Shown here one piece after another: positions 1 to 10,605 of a DNA stretch of 64,000 nt (positions are counted from its first letter, which is position 1; every line of letters starts with the position of its first letter). Made by a program: the position numbers and the translations under genes. The stretch comes from Beverwykella pulmonaria (Eukaryota > Ascomycota > Dothideomycetes > Pleosporales > Melanommataceae), in assembly GCA_001599595.1 (NCBI GenBank), contig BCHH01000009.1, forward strand, positions 1,215,774 to 1,279,773, given 5' to 3'. The notes under the pieces are model-generated. The model saw nothing but the letters and a program-made list of their open reading frames with translations. It searched no databases and was not told the DNA's origin.

Positions 1-1421
1 CTTGAGTGTCTGCTTGCCATGTACCTATAACACTATATGAGCGCTTGGACTGCCTTGCCGTGTCCATTCAAGATTTTGGTGAGGCAAGGCAGGAGTACTT
101 GTTTGTGAGATTCACGCATCGGTCCACGGTCGCTGTTTGAAGAGGTTCTCTCGATTATGGCAGATAGCTCTGGGGGCACATGTTGCTCGTCGGGTAGGTG
201 TTGATCAACAACACTTAGAGTAAATGTTAATTTGACTCGGCCTGGATTGGATAGAAATAAGTTGTTGGATTGAAGATAAAATGTATGGATATTATATGTA
301 TCGTGTCTTTTGATACGTAGGTGTCTTCGCCAAAAATTGTAGAGTAAAAGAAATTGTAGTAAGAATAGCGTGGCAGTGTAAAGGCGGTGTACAAACAGAT
401 TGTAATATTTGTTATTAATAAAGAAGCTTTCTAATGTTTTTTATTACCCTTAACATTGCACTTCGCTCTCTATTTGCACGTGTCGCATGTGTTCTACCAT
501 ATGTCCTATTCTAGCTAACTCCCCGTCATGGGTGTATACGGTCATCGTGCGAGCAGTCAGCTCGTCACGGGTTTCACACTCCTTATATACACATTTACCC
601 ATCAGACGATTGACTGTTTCCACTCATCGTGATAGGAACCCCGGTCGAAGCTCTGACACGCAATCTTGCTCAAAGTGAGCCCATCTCGGATGGCAATATT
701 TGTAGTGCTTTTGTCGATTGCTAGCAGATTAATGAAGGTCCTAGAAGCTTCCATGGAGTCTAGTCAGAAATGTGATTCGTATACAGTAGGAATGGAGCTG
801 CAATAATGAATCATGCCCCCCAACGGGCTGGAGCTTCTATAGGATCATTCTTCAAAACTCAAACTCTCCAAATGAATGGAGGGAAAATGGAGATGCGCTC
901 AATAAAGATACTAAGTAATGGAGTGAAGAGGATGGTGGAGATAACGAATGGGACAAACACAATCTTGCTCTTCATCATCAAGAACCCCTTGAAGATCTTC
1001 ACTTGGGCCATGGTTGAGGGTTTTACTTGTCGATATATCGGTTAATCGCAAGTATTTATGTTTCTTACTCCCTTGTGGGCCTGTCTTCAAATGGTCAACT
1101 CAAGCACCGAAAGCGTTTGGCCATGTTCCTTCCCATTCTAACAGATTGCTACACGATAGCCATGTGTCACAAAACAGCATACTGGTGAGATAAAGGGGAA
1201 ATTCTGGCACAAAGTCACTCTACATCTCGTTAGCTAAGTTATGTCGGCTCGTTGCAGGTGTGTTGAAACTCTCATTCTGAAAGTTCTTGTCCATCACCCA
1301 TTGCTGTGCCGCTCCAAACTTGAAAGGTTTGCAATTTCATTCATCAAACTGAAGTGGCAAATGTACTAATTGATATTCCTCCCTCCTCGAAACATCATCA
1401 CATGTCCTTGAATTCGATATA
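1..1421. other. Gene-free left end
   Basis: I see no supportable gene in this stretch. Short open frames on both strands have no recognisable motif, no splice-consistent continuation and AT-rich composition. The DNA resembles the repeat-relic region to its right. Confidence 0.5.
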
Positions 1422-1890
1422 TCACAGCTTTCCAGTACTTTTAGGCTGGATGAACATGTACTTCGCCTCAACCAAAGTGCGACCATTCTCATCCTCTATC
1501 GCCGCCATCGCCCACAACTTCCTCATCTCAGTCCACTTCTTTCCCTGTCTCTCTGCCTCCTGGTCATCTGCCCATGCTCGGACGAGGCACACACCTGGAG
1601 TCTCAACCCTGCCTCGCAATGTTATGTCTATCTTTGCCGTAAGGGTGTCATACCCTACGCCAGTAGCCCCCATCTTGCGAAAGACAAGCAAGCCCATGGC
1701 CTCTGCCAAAAAGAGTTATACTTTCCGCAAGACAATCTAGGAGAGGGGAAATTTGAAAAGGTATCTCACCATCTATCAGCACAGCGACCATTCCACCATG
1801 CAGGGTTTTTGGGTAGTAGTTCATGCCATCCCCCATAGAAACAAGTAGTAGAGCTTGTCCACTTTGCGCACGCCCAGGAACCATCTCCAT
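1422..1890 (-). CDS. Hotdog-fold thioesterase family protein (short)
   Basis: Probable acyl-CoA thioesterase-like protein of the 4HBT/PaaI-type hotdog superfamily. Two exons: 1770-1890 and 1422-1702, with a 67-nt intron at 1703-1769 (GTGAGA..GGCAG). Splicing joins the hallmark HGGMVAVLID to EAMG, giving the family signature HGGxxxxLxDExxG around residues 31-44. The downstream part (TPGVCLVRAW, EDENGRTLVEAKYMF) matches the central sheet of fungal members. The spliced protein is about 133 aa, shorter than usual relatives, so the N terminus may be missing. The frame stays open upstream of the ATG at 1890 for about 20 codons, so an upstream exon is possible. A 97-bp LTR-like insertion lies only 134 bp upstream of this ATG and may have disturbed the 5' end. 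The substrate cannot be inferred. Confidence 0.65.
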
Positions 1891-2024
1891 CGTAGGGATG
1901 TTTTTTGCTGTCTCCCGATTTTGCCTCCTTAAAGAGCGACTGTATCAGAAAGATCGAAAATCTCTTTGAAGGCTGACCGCAACTCTTTTCTTTGATGCTA
2001 CGAGCCCATATCTTGAAGAGATGT

Positions 2025-2121
2025 TGTAACCCTAGGACACCGTACCGTCACGTGGATGTGTCACTGACTAATCAGTCCGCCATATATATCAGCTGTCTTT
2101 CCTACACAATCCGGCTTTACA
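2025..2121 (-). repeat. LTR-like repeat, family A copy 1 (97 bp, 5-bp TSD)
   Basis: The element begins TGTAAC and ends TTTACA, and contains the family core GACTAATCAGTCCG next to CACGTG and a TATATAT run. It is flanked on both sides by GATGT (2020-2024 and 2122-2126), a perfect 5-bp target-site duplication. It lies in the opposite orientation to the copies at 43-48 kb. It is about 30 bp shorter than those copies, the loss being in its right part. Confidence 0.8.
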
Positions 2122-2238
2122 GATGTGGAAAAGTCGGTGTCGCAGCAGCTATGATGCAGAATTTTTTCCTCAAGCTGTGCAGCAATATCAATGCCCCAGC
2201 AGTCGACTATAGGATTGATCAGTTTACATGGTTTCACT

Positions 2239-3030
2239 ATGTCATTCAGTACGCCGGTAGCCTTCCTAGCCTTTCCGCCAGATTTTCCAGTGCTACCTAT
2301 TCGAACGCTGTCTCTATCTAAGCTTCTTTCGAATGATCCAGAAGAGAGAGAAAATCTCTACAATATTTGTTGCTCGACCGGCTTGTTTCTTCTTGACCTA
2401 AAGAACACCAAGGAAGGGGCGGAATTGATACACGCGATCAATAACATGTTTCAGTCAGCCAAGGACATATTCGGATTGGACATAGAAGTCAAAAATGAGT
2501 ATTCGATAATGAATAGAACTGTCCTCGGATAGGCTAACCTCCGAGTTTCGTGAGGAAATTCTCTGACCAGAATGCGAAGCTACAAAGGGGCAGTTATTGG
2601 TCGAATTTACGACAACGGTGCATTTGACCGCTGTAAATTCTAGCGTTTGAGTAAGGACGACGTATTCGGTCTCATCCCGCCTCTTCCAGCTCCTGAAGTC
2701 GTCAACAACAGATGCAAGCTTTACGTACAATTCATCAAAAGCTGTCACAGTCTGTCGGTTCTCATTATTGAGCGCTTGGAATCTGAGCTTGGTCTACCAT
2801 ATAGTGCCTTGACTGGGCGCCATCGGATCGATCAAATATCACCAGATCGGAGTCGCCAGATAAAGTACCCTCCCTAGCCGAATGGAGATCGACGAACAAG
2901 CCTTGTCCCGCACACAAATTATGAGAGGATCACAATTCTCTTCAACCTGCTCGGCGGTCTGCACGTCCATCCCGAGGGCAAAGAGTTAGACGACCATAAT
3001 TGGCTTTGGGTGAAGCCTTCGCCTGGAGGT
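2239..3030 (+). pseudogene. 2-oxoglutarate/Fe(II) oxygenase (IPNS-like) relic
   Basis: Decayed gene of the isopenicillin-N-synthase-like dioxygenase family. One reading frame from ATG 2239 gives the N-terminal family pattern (LSKLLSNDPEERENLYNICC), then SYKGAVIG, LSKDDVFGLIPPLPAPE, ERLESELGLP and LFNLLGGLHVHPEGKE, ending WVKPSPG. Stops fall at 2530, 2551, 2641 and 2875. The first two lie in a stretch that could be an ancestral intron whose donor is now AT. The stop at 2641 sits where relatives have Tyr, and the one at 2875 where Gln is expected. The first iron ligand pair HxD reads HTN. The second His and the C terminus are absent because sequence identity changes at about 3030 into a transposase relic. 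Family assignment is from recognised motifs. Confidence 0.7.
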
Positions 3031-3420
3031 AATCTTGGGAAGAACAACCGCGACGGCCGTACGTTACCTGAAATCGCCGCGTGCCATGGCATCAACACAT
3101 CGACGGGTCGTAAATGGCGCAAGGAGAGGAGACTGTATGGCATACCAATAGCTAAAAGACGCGCTAGGAAATACAAGACGAAACGCAAAGGATAGAAGCT
3201 TGGGCGACCCTATCATATGGATAAATATATACTTGATAAGATAGTTGATGAGAGCAACCCAGTAGCTGAGGATCCTCTCAATGTGCTCAACTTCCATTTC
3301 ACTTCCTTTTAGCTTCGATCAATCGAAGACAACCTATTGAAACACAAGGACGTGCAGTTCTATATTGCTTCACATGCAGATTACATTCGAGATACTACAC
3401 GACTAAGTTGCTCTCTTTGA
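3031..3420 (+). pseudogene. Tc1/mariner-type transposase N-terminal relic
   Basis: In the same frame as the oxygenase relic, the sequence switches to a basic helix-turn-helix region (TLPEIAACHGINTSTGRKW, then KRRARKYKTKRKG). After a stop at 3193 it continues as KLGRPY, ILDKIVDESNPV and KHKDVQFYIASH. This order (HTH, basic patch, GRP, SNPV, second HTH) resembles the DNA-binding half of fungal Tc1/mariner-pogo-like transposases. No DDE catalytic domain follows. It is a truncated, stop-containing fragment. The family call rests on pattern recognition only. Confidence 0.5.
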
Positions 3421-3451
3421 AAGGCAAATAAAACTGCAACAAAGTATAAAG

Positions 3452-3634
3452 TGTTGAAATGTGAGAGCTCTGAGTGGTAGGGGACATAATAATATTGCTT
3501 GAGGTGCCAACCTAGAGCCAGGCTGGTGCTATATACTCGGACATCTGCCCAGCCATCTTGGTCACGTGCCTATCATGTGCCTGTCACGTGGATGTCACGT
3601 GCCCCAGTCTCAGCTAGCCGGCTGCCCTTCAACA
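3452..3634. repeat. Solo LTR, family B (183 bp, 5-bp TSD)
   Basis: The element starts TGTTGAA and ends TTCAACA (7-bp terminal inverted repeat, TG..CA). It is flanked on both sides by TAAAG (3447-3451 and 3635-3639), a perfect 5-bp target-site duplication. Inside are three CACGTG boxes plus a CATGTG variant spaced about 11 bp apart at roughly 3560-3602, as in an LTR promoter. No internal retroelement sequence is attached, so it is a solo LTR or a very small non-autonomous element. Confidence 0.75.
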
Positions 3635-4425
3635 TAAAGCGCGCAAAAGGAAGCAGATATAGAAGCAAAGTGCCCTAAAAAGAGCAGAGGGCACTAATGT
3701 AATTCTTCAAAAGGATGTTGATGCGCAGCTTAAGGGCGAAATGTGTCAAGGTAGGGCGCTTAAGTGGCAACACGACGCAGCAGACACGCTACAGCCTCTG
3801 CAAAGAAACAAGTCATAATATTGGTACGATTTAGAGAGATGCAAAAATTACTGTAGATTAACTTGCAGCTTGTAGATGGTCTATATCTTCTCGCGTTGTA
3901 GAGTTATTGTGTTTTAGAGTAGAAGAATACTGGTGGGGTGGACGGGTCGCTTGTCTTGAAGGCTCGCTTATCGAACTAGCAAGTTTTGGTAAGATTTCGC
4001 TTACGAGACTAGACTTCTGTCGTTGTACTACTGTAAAGAAGGATGGCTTACTCCTACTGGGTCAATGAAAGATAGTCTAGCGAGCCCAATATGTGAAAAT
4101 GGTGTATCTCTCCGCGTTGTCGTTGGTCTGAGTCTTCGGCGAAATAAAACAACACTGGAAACGGCACTGAAACGTGAAGGCCACCAATTGGTGTCAGAGC
4201 CCGAAAACTTACTAGATAAGTTTTTTGGTAAGATCATATCTTTTCGAATGTCCTGATCAAGATATGGAATGATGAATGATAGATCTGATATCCAAGAGGT
4301 GACATAGTCTTATTAACTCTCGTACCTACTCTATATATATAAGTTTAATAAAGTCATCATCTGATGCGCAACAATGACCTCGATAACCTTAGGAATACGA
4401 TTTCCGATGAGATAGTTATAGATAG

Positions 4426-4518
4426 AGTAACCCCAGGACACCGTATAATCACCTGGATATGCCATTGACTAATCAGTCCGTCATATCTTGATACCTTTTT
4501 ACGAACACTCTGCATACA
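4426..4518 (-). repeat. LTR-like repeat, family A copy 2 (degenerate)
   Basis: Shares with copy 1 the order CCAGGACACCGT, CACCTGGATATGCCA and GACTAATCAGTCCGTCATAT, in the same orientation. Both ends are eroded (AGTAAC at the left, GCATACA at the right) and no target-site duplication is visible. It is probably an older copy. Confidence 0.6.
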
Positions 4519-5959
4519 ATTAAACCATGGTATTTGCGCAGGACCTCAGACGCCACTCTAGTAGGTGGTTGGGTTTCATGTCTTGAAGACAGATTATAAC
4601 GACCCAACGATTGTCCGACAATGTCTCCAACAACGAATCTTGTGTCTAATGTTTTCTGTGCTTTTGGTGAGGAAGTGTTAGTTTATTCTGAGGGAGTTCA
4701 TAGTACCGCCGTACTTCTGCACTTCCCATATCGCCCGCAATAGCCGTTATCTACTTCTGTTGTTGAAGGGAGGACACCGTAACCGAGAACAATGCAAAGA
4801 TTTCATCTAGATTCGAAACCAGGGAAGATGGAAGACACATCCTCGTGGATCGTTTGATAGGCGAGTTCATTGTCGAGGCTTCGCGTCGAGACGTGGTCGT
4901 CAATTTCGTGGCTGCTCATCTGGATGTGAACAGGGTGGGAGGTTTAGCTGACAGGGGGAATGCAAGCTCTTCTGTAAAAGACCTATCCAACGACTACGAA
5001 GTTTTAATTAAGAGTTGAAGAACATCCACGTACACCTCCTGACCGTCGTCCCGGAACTCATTTCATCATGATGATTGATTATGGTGCGGCAAAAACTGAG
5101 AGATAACAAGTTTCCTTGATGATTCCCAACACCTGTCGTATTGGACCAAAACACGATTGATAATGTAAGCGGATAATCTATACATTTCCGTTGATGTGAT
5201 TTCGCTCCTTGATTGAAGCTTCGAAAGTGTGTCGCGGACGTGGCTCTCAGTAATAAAGGCAGCGGCGCTCGTTTCCTCAGTACCAATTATTTTGGGCATA
5301 GTGTCGCGATGGCTGCGAGACGTATAGAGATCCTGAATGAGCGTGTGGCAAAAATGACGAGGCGGTGAATTGCCAAGCGAGTGAGCCGCACCGTGCACTG
5401 GTGCGTGAAACAGCCGAAGCCCCGCACACGTGCCGTACCCATTCACAGTCATCACAGTCAGCATTAATATAGGCTAAAAATATCAAGGTATGAAGAGGTG
5501 TTTTCGCCATCTAGACTACATGAGGCAGGAAGATTGTTAAAAACACCATTGGGGTGTTGTTTACACAAAGAGCGCCAAAGCTCGAATAATGCAGATCCTG
5601 AGCGGCAATGTCTTTTCTCAACGAAGACGGCCAAAGCTCATACCCGAGACAGACTATAAAAGCCATCGTTTTTGTAGAGTCTAAATATGTAGTAACTGAT
5701 GCCCTAGGCCTTTAAAATTGAAAAGAACTTCGCTCTCATACGCAAACCCAAGTCGCAATACCTCTCTGGAGAAAGAACCTGCCTGACGTCACCATTGTAG
5801 CCCAGTAAAGAAATGGGCAGATATAGACCAAACGCCAAAACTGTTGCCGCCGACAATGCCCTGCAGATGCAGATGAGAAGAAACCCGAGAACCAGACGCC
5901 AGAACCATGCTGTTAAATTCGAATATCAATGTCGTGAAGTCGCACTCAAAACGTAATGT
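4519..5959. other. Intergenic, no supported gene
   Basis: A short minus-strand frame at about 5069-5299 begins with ATG and has protein-like composition (MPKIIGTEETSAAAFITESH), but it has no recognised domain. I do not call it a gene. Nothing else is supportable here. Confidence 0.4.
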
Positions 5960-7366
5960 CTACGAGGTATCCATTGGCTCGGTGTCACTGCCTACTGCAA
6001 CGGCAGGCTGCTTGATAGGTGTCTTGGCGATTGTTTGAACTGGCGTCATGTTAAGCGTTTTTTCTGCCTTAACGACGGTGGGTACTGTAACGACGACACG
6101 CTTAAGGTGCTCCAGTGGAGGCAGAGGGGGACCGCCATAGAAATTGAGTGGTGGTTTGGGTGCTGGTATGTTGATACCGGTATTAGCGTTGCCTGAGAAG
6201 TTGCCCATAGAATTGCGGACCTGTGGAGACGCATAATATCCGATAGGAGGAGCGGCAGGCGTCACGGGCGTTGAAGACTTGCGTGAATTCTTCCGAGGAG
6301 CACCACGATGAGCACGCGGAGCCGGAAAGCATGCGTTTTTCACACGAGTCTGGAACTCCGTCGCGACGTTGTCGAAAGGCTTGCGGTCATCGGAAGTCCT
6401 CCAATTGAGCTTGTTTTTCATGCACTCGGCACGACGATGGCTGATAGTCGATCCCTCGATACGGATGCCCATGTTATCGAAGCGCCGGCAAATCTCAGAT
6501 CGGGCCAATATGAGCAGCACGATGAGTAGGCTCACATTATCATTGTCGAGTAGATGCGGAGCAAAGTCACATACATCGCAGGCAAATTGCCGTAATTGAG
6601 TGAGCTTCTCGCTGTCGGCACAAGTGACGAACATTTCAGCCATGGCATAAGGCCGAGTCATATCCCGACAGATATGATTGTGGAGAATGTTTGCGACCGA
6701 CGACACAGAGACGGGGTAAATGTTATCACGGTCGATCGCATTGGTTGCATGAGAAGACACGGTTCCAGCAATGTAAATGATCTCAATCTCGTCCCACGGG
6801 CCGCGAAGAGTGCGGACCTTTGGCTCTGCATTTTGGATAGCGACAAGACTACGGCGAGCAGCAGCAACGGCTTCACGTGGGGTGTGAATACCGTGCTGTG
6901 CGGCAAGCTCGACAGAGTCCTTGTGCAACTCGAAACGCGAGAGCTTTCGCTCCACGTCGTGAGGGCGGATCCATTCATCGGACCATGGCTCTTCTGCAAG
7001 GACCTTATAAAAGACCTTGGTGAGGGCACGCATCTTGATCTCCTGGTCGGTGAGAGGGCGACCCCCGAAGAAGGCAGCGTCAGTCTCAAAGTAGGCTGTA
7101 TCAATGAAGGTCTTTCGATCCTTTTGAGTTAGTGCTCCCGTGTGCGGATTGTCCCGAAATTGCTGAATGATCTGCATGAACTTGTTGTGGAAGATGTCGT
7201 CAAAGTTCTGCGGCACTGGGGACTCTGCCCAATATGTCAATGATATGTTCAAGTGCAAATCAAATATATTAAACTTACTCATTGGATTCGCAGGCGGAGC
7301 AGGAGGGCTTGAGTTTGATGGTGAAGCTGGGGCAGCCGCGCCTTGGGTGATTGGAGCAGGTGACAT
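5960..7366 (-). CDS. Hypothetical protein with Ala/Pro-rich ends
   Basis: Not recognised. An ATG at 7366 opens a long frame ending at 5960. A consensus intron (GTAAGT donor at 7278, GGGCAG acceptor at 7225, 54 nt, TTGAC-like branch) probably removes 18 codons in frame, giving about 450 aa. The N-terminal 30 residues are Ala/Pro/Ser-rich. The middle (about residues 35-330) looks globular, with a helical hydrophobic stretch SLLIVLLILARSEICRRF. The C-terminal 120 residues are Pro/Ser/Thr-rich and probably disordered. There is no signal peptide and no zinc or catalytic motif that I can name. The long frame with clean start and stop and a consensus intron supports a real gene. Confidence 0.65.
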   Translation of the reverse strand: MSPAPITQGAAAPASPSNSSPPAPPANPMSKFNIFDLHLNISLTYWAESPVPQNFDDIFHNKFMQIIQQFRDNPHTGALTQKDRKTFIDTAYFETDAAFFGGRPLTDQEIKMRALTKVFYKVLAEEPWSDEWIRPHDVERKLSRFELHKDSVELAAQHGIHTPREAVAAARRSLVAIQNAEPKVRTLRGPWDEIEIIYIAGTVSSHATNAIDRDNIYPVSVSSVANILHNHICRDMTRPYAMAEMFVTCADSEKLTQLRQFACDVCDFAPHLLDNDNVSLLIVLLILARSEICRRFDNMGIRIEGSTISHRRAECMKNKLNWRTSDDRKPFDNVATEFQTRVKNACFPAPRAHRGAPRKNSRKSSTPVTPAAPPIGYYASPQVRNSMGNFSGNANTGINIPAPKPPLNFYGGPPLPPLEHLKRVVVTVPTVVKAEKTLNMTPVQTIAKTPIKQPAVAVGSDTEPMDTS

Positions 7367-9100
7367 CGTGCCTCGAGCGTGGAATGCACTTAGCCGTCAA
7401 GTTCAAGGCCAAATCGAACAGCGGGCACTTGGATCTGATGTAGGGTCGTGTATCCTTGATGGAATCCGATGGAGTTGGGATGTCGCGGGCGTTGGGTGGT
7501 GGGTAGTCGTCGATTGAGTATGAAAGGGCGACATTGGAGGTGCGAGTTAAAAACATTCACGTTCGCGTAACTAGTGCCGCTAGCGATTTCTTGGCAGAGC
7601 ACTGGCCGGTCACATGCTCTGGCCGGGCTCGGACGGCCGAAAGGGGTTGAAGAAAATGGTGAAATTGAACAATCCAAAATCTAGAAGACTGGAATGGCTA
7701 TTCTGACAATAAGGCGTGCCAGTGTAACTCCCCACTTACTGCGCTCAGTGAATTATCAAAAGTGAAAAGAGAAAAAGTTCAAATGACGAACTCATAAGTA
7801 AGGCAAAGCTCCAACTCCGCATCGCCATGGACGATTTTCAGAAGCCTATTTCTATGCGTCCTCTGTGTCACGTTATTTCCTATGGGGCTCGAAATGGAAA
7901 GAGATCATCGATTGTACGGTAAGTCCACCTGCAGCCATCTTATGATGCAGCACTGATCCACGCCTGTCAATGGATCCAGTGGCCTTGGTGCTGAGAAACG
8001 GCATTCTATACAACAGTTCCATATAGCTACACTGATTCTGACGAAGCGTCAAATTCGTCAGGCCCGCGTTGTAAAGCTCTGCTATATCTGCCAAAGGTGA
8101 CTTGGTCGTTTCGATGTGGAGATCCAGAATATCCGCAACAAAACACTACGCAACTCGAACTTGAAATGATATCTGCATACCTTCAAGTTTTAACACTTTA
8201 TTTAAAATATCTATTCGAGATCGCCACATGTTAGGTACTGTAAATAACCGGCCAAGGTAATCCCATTCAATCTTCACGTTATCCTCACAGCACGTTACTC
8301 ACATGAGGTCAACTAATACTTTAAGGAGACACCCAATCAATCACATCGTAATCTAAGTAGGCTTCGTTTGAGCTATATACATCATGTAGAGTAATCGCGC
8401 GTCCCAGTTTGTCAATCCAAGACATTCATCCACAATTGACTTTTAAAGAACCTCCTCGTATCTCCTCGCCACTACTCCCTCACTCCATGCAAACAACATG
8501 GTGCCTAACAATGACAACCACTACTTCCTCACGAACATGTTAAATTACATCCACGCCAGCATGAACCGCGAGAAATTGGTCTTCATCCTCAAAGTTGAGA
8601 ACCGCTATTTCCTCAACACAGGCCCGCCACGAACCGACCTAACCGAAGGTGGCGGGGCGATTTCTGCTGCATCTGTGTAATCATTTACCTCGAATATTCT
8701 TGCTGCTTAACTTAGTGGTGAAGCCAGAAGAGTTGGAGAGGAGTTTGAAGTATTGGGAATTAGAGAATAAGAAAGTTTTTAATAGGGATATTTTAGTATT
8801 GTATCAGGATAATACGGAGAGTATGGTTGACGAGAAGAAAAAGGTTGGGATTTGGTGTAAGATTTTGGTAAGGGTCAAGAGAGATTACAGAACGTAGAGG
8901 TGACACGGCCCGTAGGCTGTGGAGCTGAAATTAAGGATTGGGCCAGTAATGAACGCTGTCTCTTCGTGCGAGCACTGAAGAACGAATGGCTGCAGACTGT
9001 TCCTATAAACTGGCTGAATGTTACACACGAACCCTGCCTTCCCTCTGTATTAACTTCGCTTAGCGACCTCGTTTAAAATGCTTACGTAAAAACCTAGCAT
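7367..9100. other. Intergenic with weak coding-like shards
   Basis: No gene is supportable. A plus-strand ATG frame at 8498-8680 (about 60 aa) and a frame at 8649-8897 have plausible composition but match nothing I know. They could be remnants. Confidence 0.4.
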
Positions 9101-9480
9101 ATGATGTCTTCCACCATGGAACCCTCAATCTGAATCTGTCACCTACTCTCTCGCCCTCCTTTAACCTCAAATACGAAGGATATGAGCTCTTTGCCTCTAA
9201 ATTTTGATATTCTAACCTTCTAATCTCATCAACTCAGCCAAAAATTTCGCCATAGGCTCCGGAATCGCATATCTATGGTTGTACTTCAAGAAATTGAAAG
9301 CAGTGAGAAGTAGAAGGAGGCTGAGTAATGTACGGCTTGACCTCAGTGATCCGGCGCTGGAGTGATATGACGAGAAGATGTTAAGGGAGGCCCTGAAGAA
9401 AGGGAGGGGCAGAGGGAGTGAGAGAGATTGTGGAAGAGGGATGGAGGAGATTTTGGAAGACAGTTGGTCAGGATTAATGA
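9100..9480 (+). pseudogene. Eroded coding-like stretch
   Basis: On the plus strand, protein-like strings appear in different frames: YDVFHHGTLNLNLSPTLSP, then, after a frame change, IGSGIAYLWLYFKKLKAV, then YDEKMLREALKKG. They are separated by stops. The IAYLWLYF segment could be a membrane helix. I cannot name the ancestor, and this could be chance. Confidence 0.25.
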
Positions 9481-9829
9481 GCTTGTGGTTGAAATAGTGT
9501 AATCTTGGAAAGAAGGAGAAGTGGGAAACTTGAGCATTGGTCTTACATCCTGTAGCGGATAGGACTGTACTATGTTAACGTAATACGATCATGTTTCACG
9601 TAGTGGGGATTGTGATGTGCATACAAGAAAATACCAAAACAAGCAAAAAGAAGTGTAGAGATTCCCCTAACCCTCTATCTCCCTGCTTTCAAACCCCGAT
9701 CGGCCCCTCTTCTCCTCCTATCCCTTCTCTACAAGAAATTCCCCCCAGACTCCTACATCGCACTCCCCAGCTCACAAATGACATTTCCATAGCCCACCCT
9801 AGCTCATAAACCCTCGCTATCCTACTCCT

Positions 9830-10605
9830 CTCTTTTGATCTTCTGCGCCCCATTCCATACTCCTCCTCCCGCTCCCGCTTCACACAACCACGCCCCAACC
9901 CCACCAATCCAAAACCTCAGGAGCAGCAGCTCCAGGCCCTCCAAGCCCATCAATGTCACGCCTGTACATGGCAGCAGCCTGGCCGTAGCCCCCATATCCT
10001 TCCTACCCCCTTCTGCCACTGCTCTCAAAACCATCACCACGAGCACCCCCAGCCCCTTATGGCCTTCAGCCACTTCTATTAAACCTCCAGTCAGGGCTCC
10101 AAATCCGCTTGGTCCTCCAGCAGTAAACAGCATGACCCCGAGCCCGCTCCCTATCCTCCAGCCACTTTATCAGCTGCTCTCTCTTCTCTGAACTGTTTGA
10201 ACTGGGCCTACAGCACGTCCAGGGCTATCATCATACTGCCCTGGCTCTGCTGGAGGGCATAAACTTAACTCTTGCTCCTCATCACCCGAGCTTTTGCTGT
10301 CTCCAACCTCGTCCATTACCCCCCAATTTCTCCCTCAACCCTTGAACCTCCCGCTCTTGCCTCTCTACTTCCCCTTCTTCTCTATTCCCTTAGTATCCCT
10401 TGCCAATCCAGCCCTTTCTCACCCTCCTCCCTGCTTGTGGGTATAGCCCGTTGTGGTAGCCCACATGAACGGAAGCGGGCTTCGGACGATCTTCTAATGG
10501 TCCAGGCTGGCGGTTGAGGGATATATTTAAGTTTTGAGTGTGTAGTTGGAATTTTTGTGTGTGTAGGAAGTGTGATGCGCGTATTTGGGTGTATGCGTGC
10601 GACAT
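9830..10605 (-). pseudogene. Frameshifted glycine-rich / coiled-coil protein relic
   Basis: Reading right to left on the minus strand, coding-like segments follow each other in changing frames. They are RPKPASVHVGYHNGLYPQ (about 10450-10490), EEGEVERQEREVQGLREKL (about 10330-10385), MDEVGDSKSSGDEEQE from the ATG near 10315, AADKVAGG (about 10165-10185), and GSGLGVMLFTAGGPSGFGAL running into TGGLIEVAEGHKG (about 10060-10150). The order suggests one ancestral protein with a coiled coil followed by a Gly-rich tail, broken by at least three frameshifts. The family is unknown. Confidence 0.4.
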
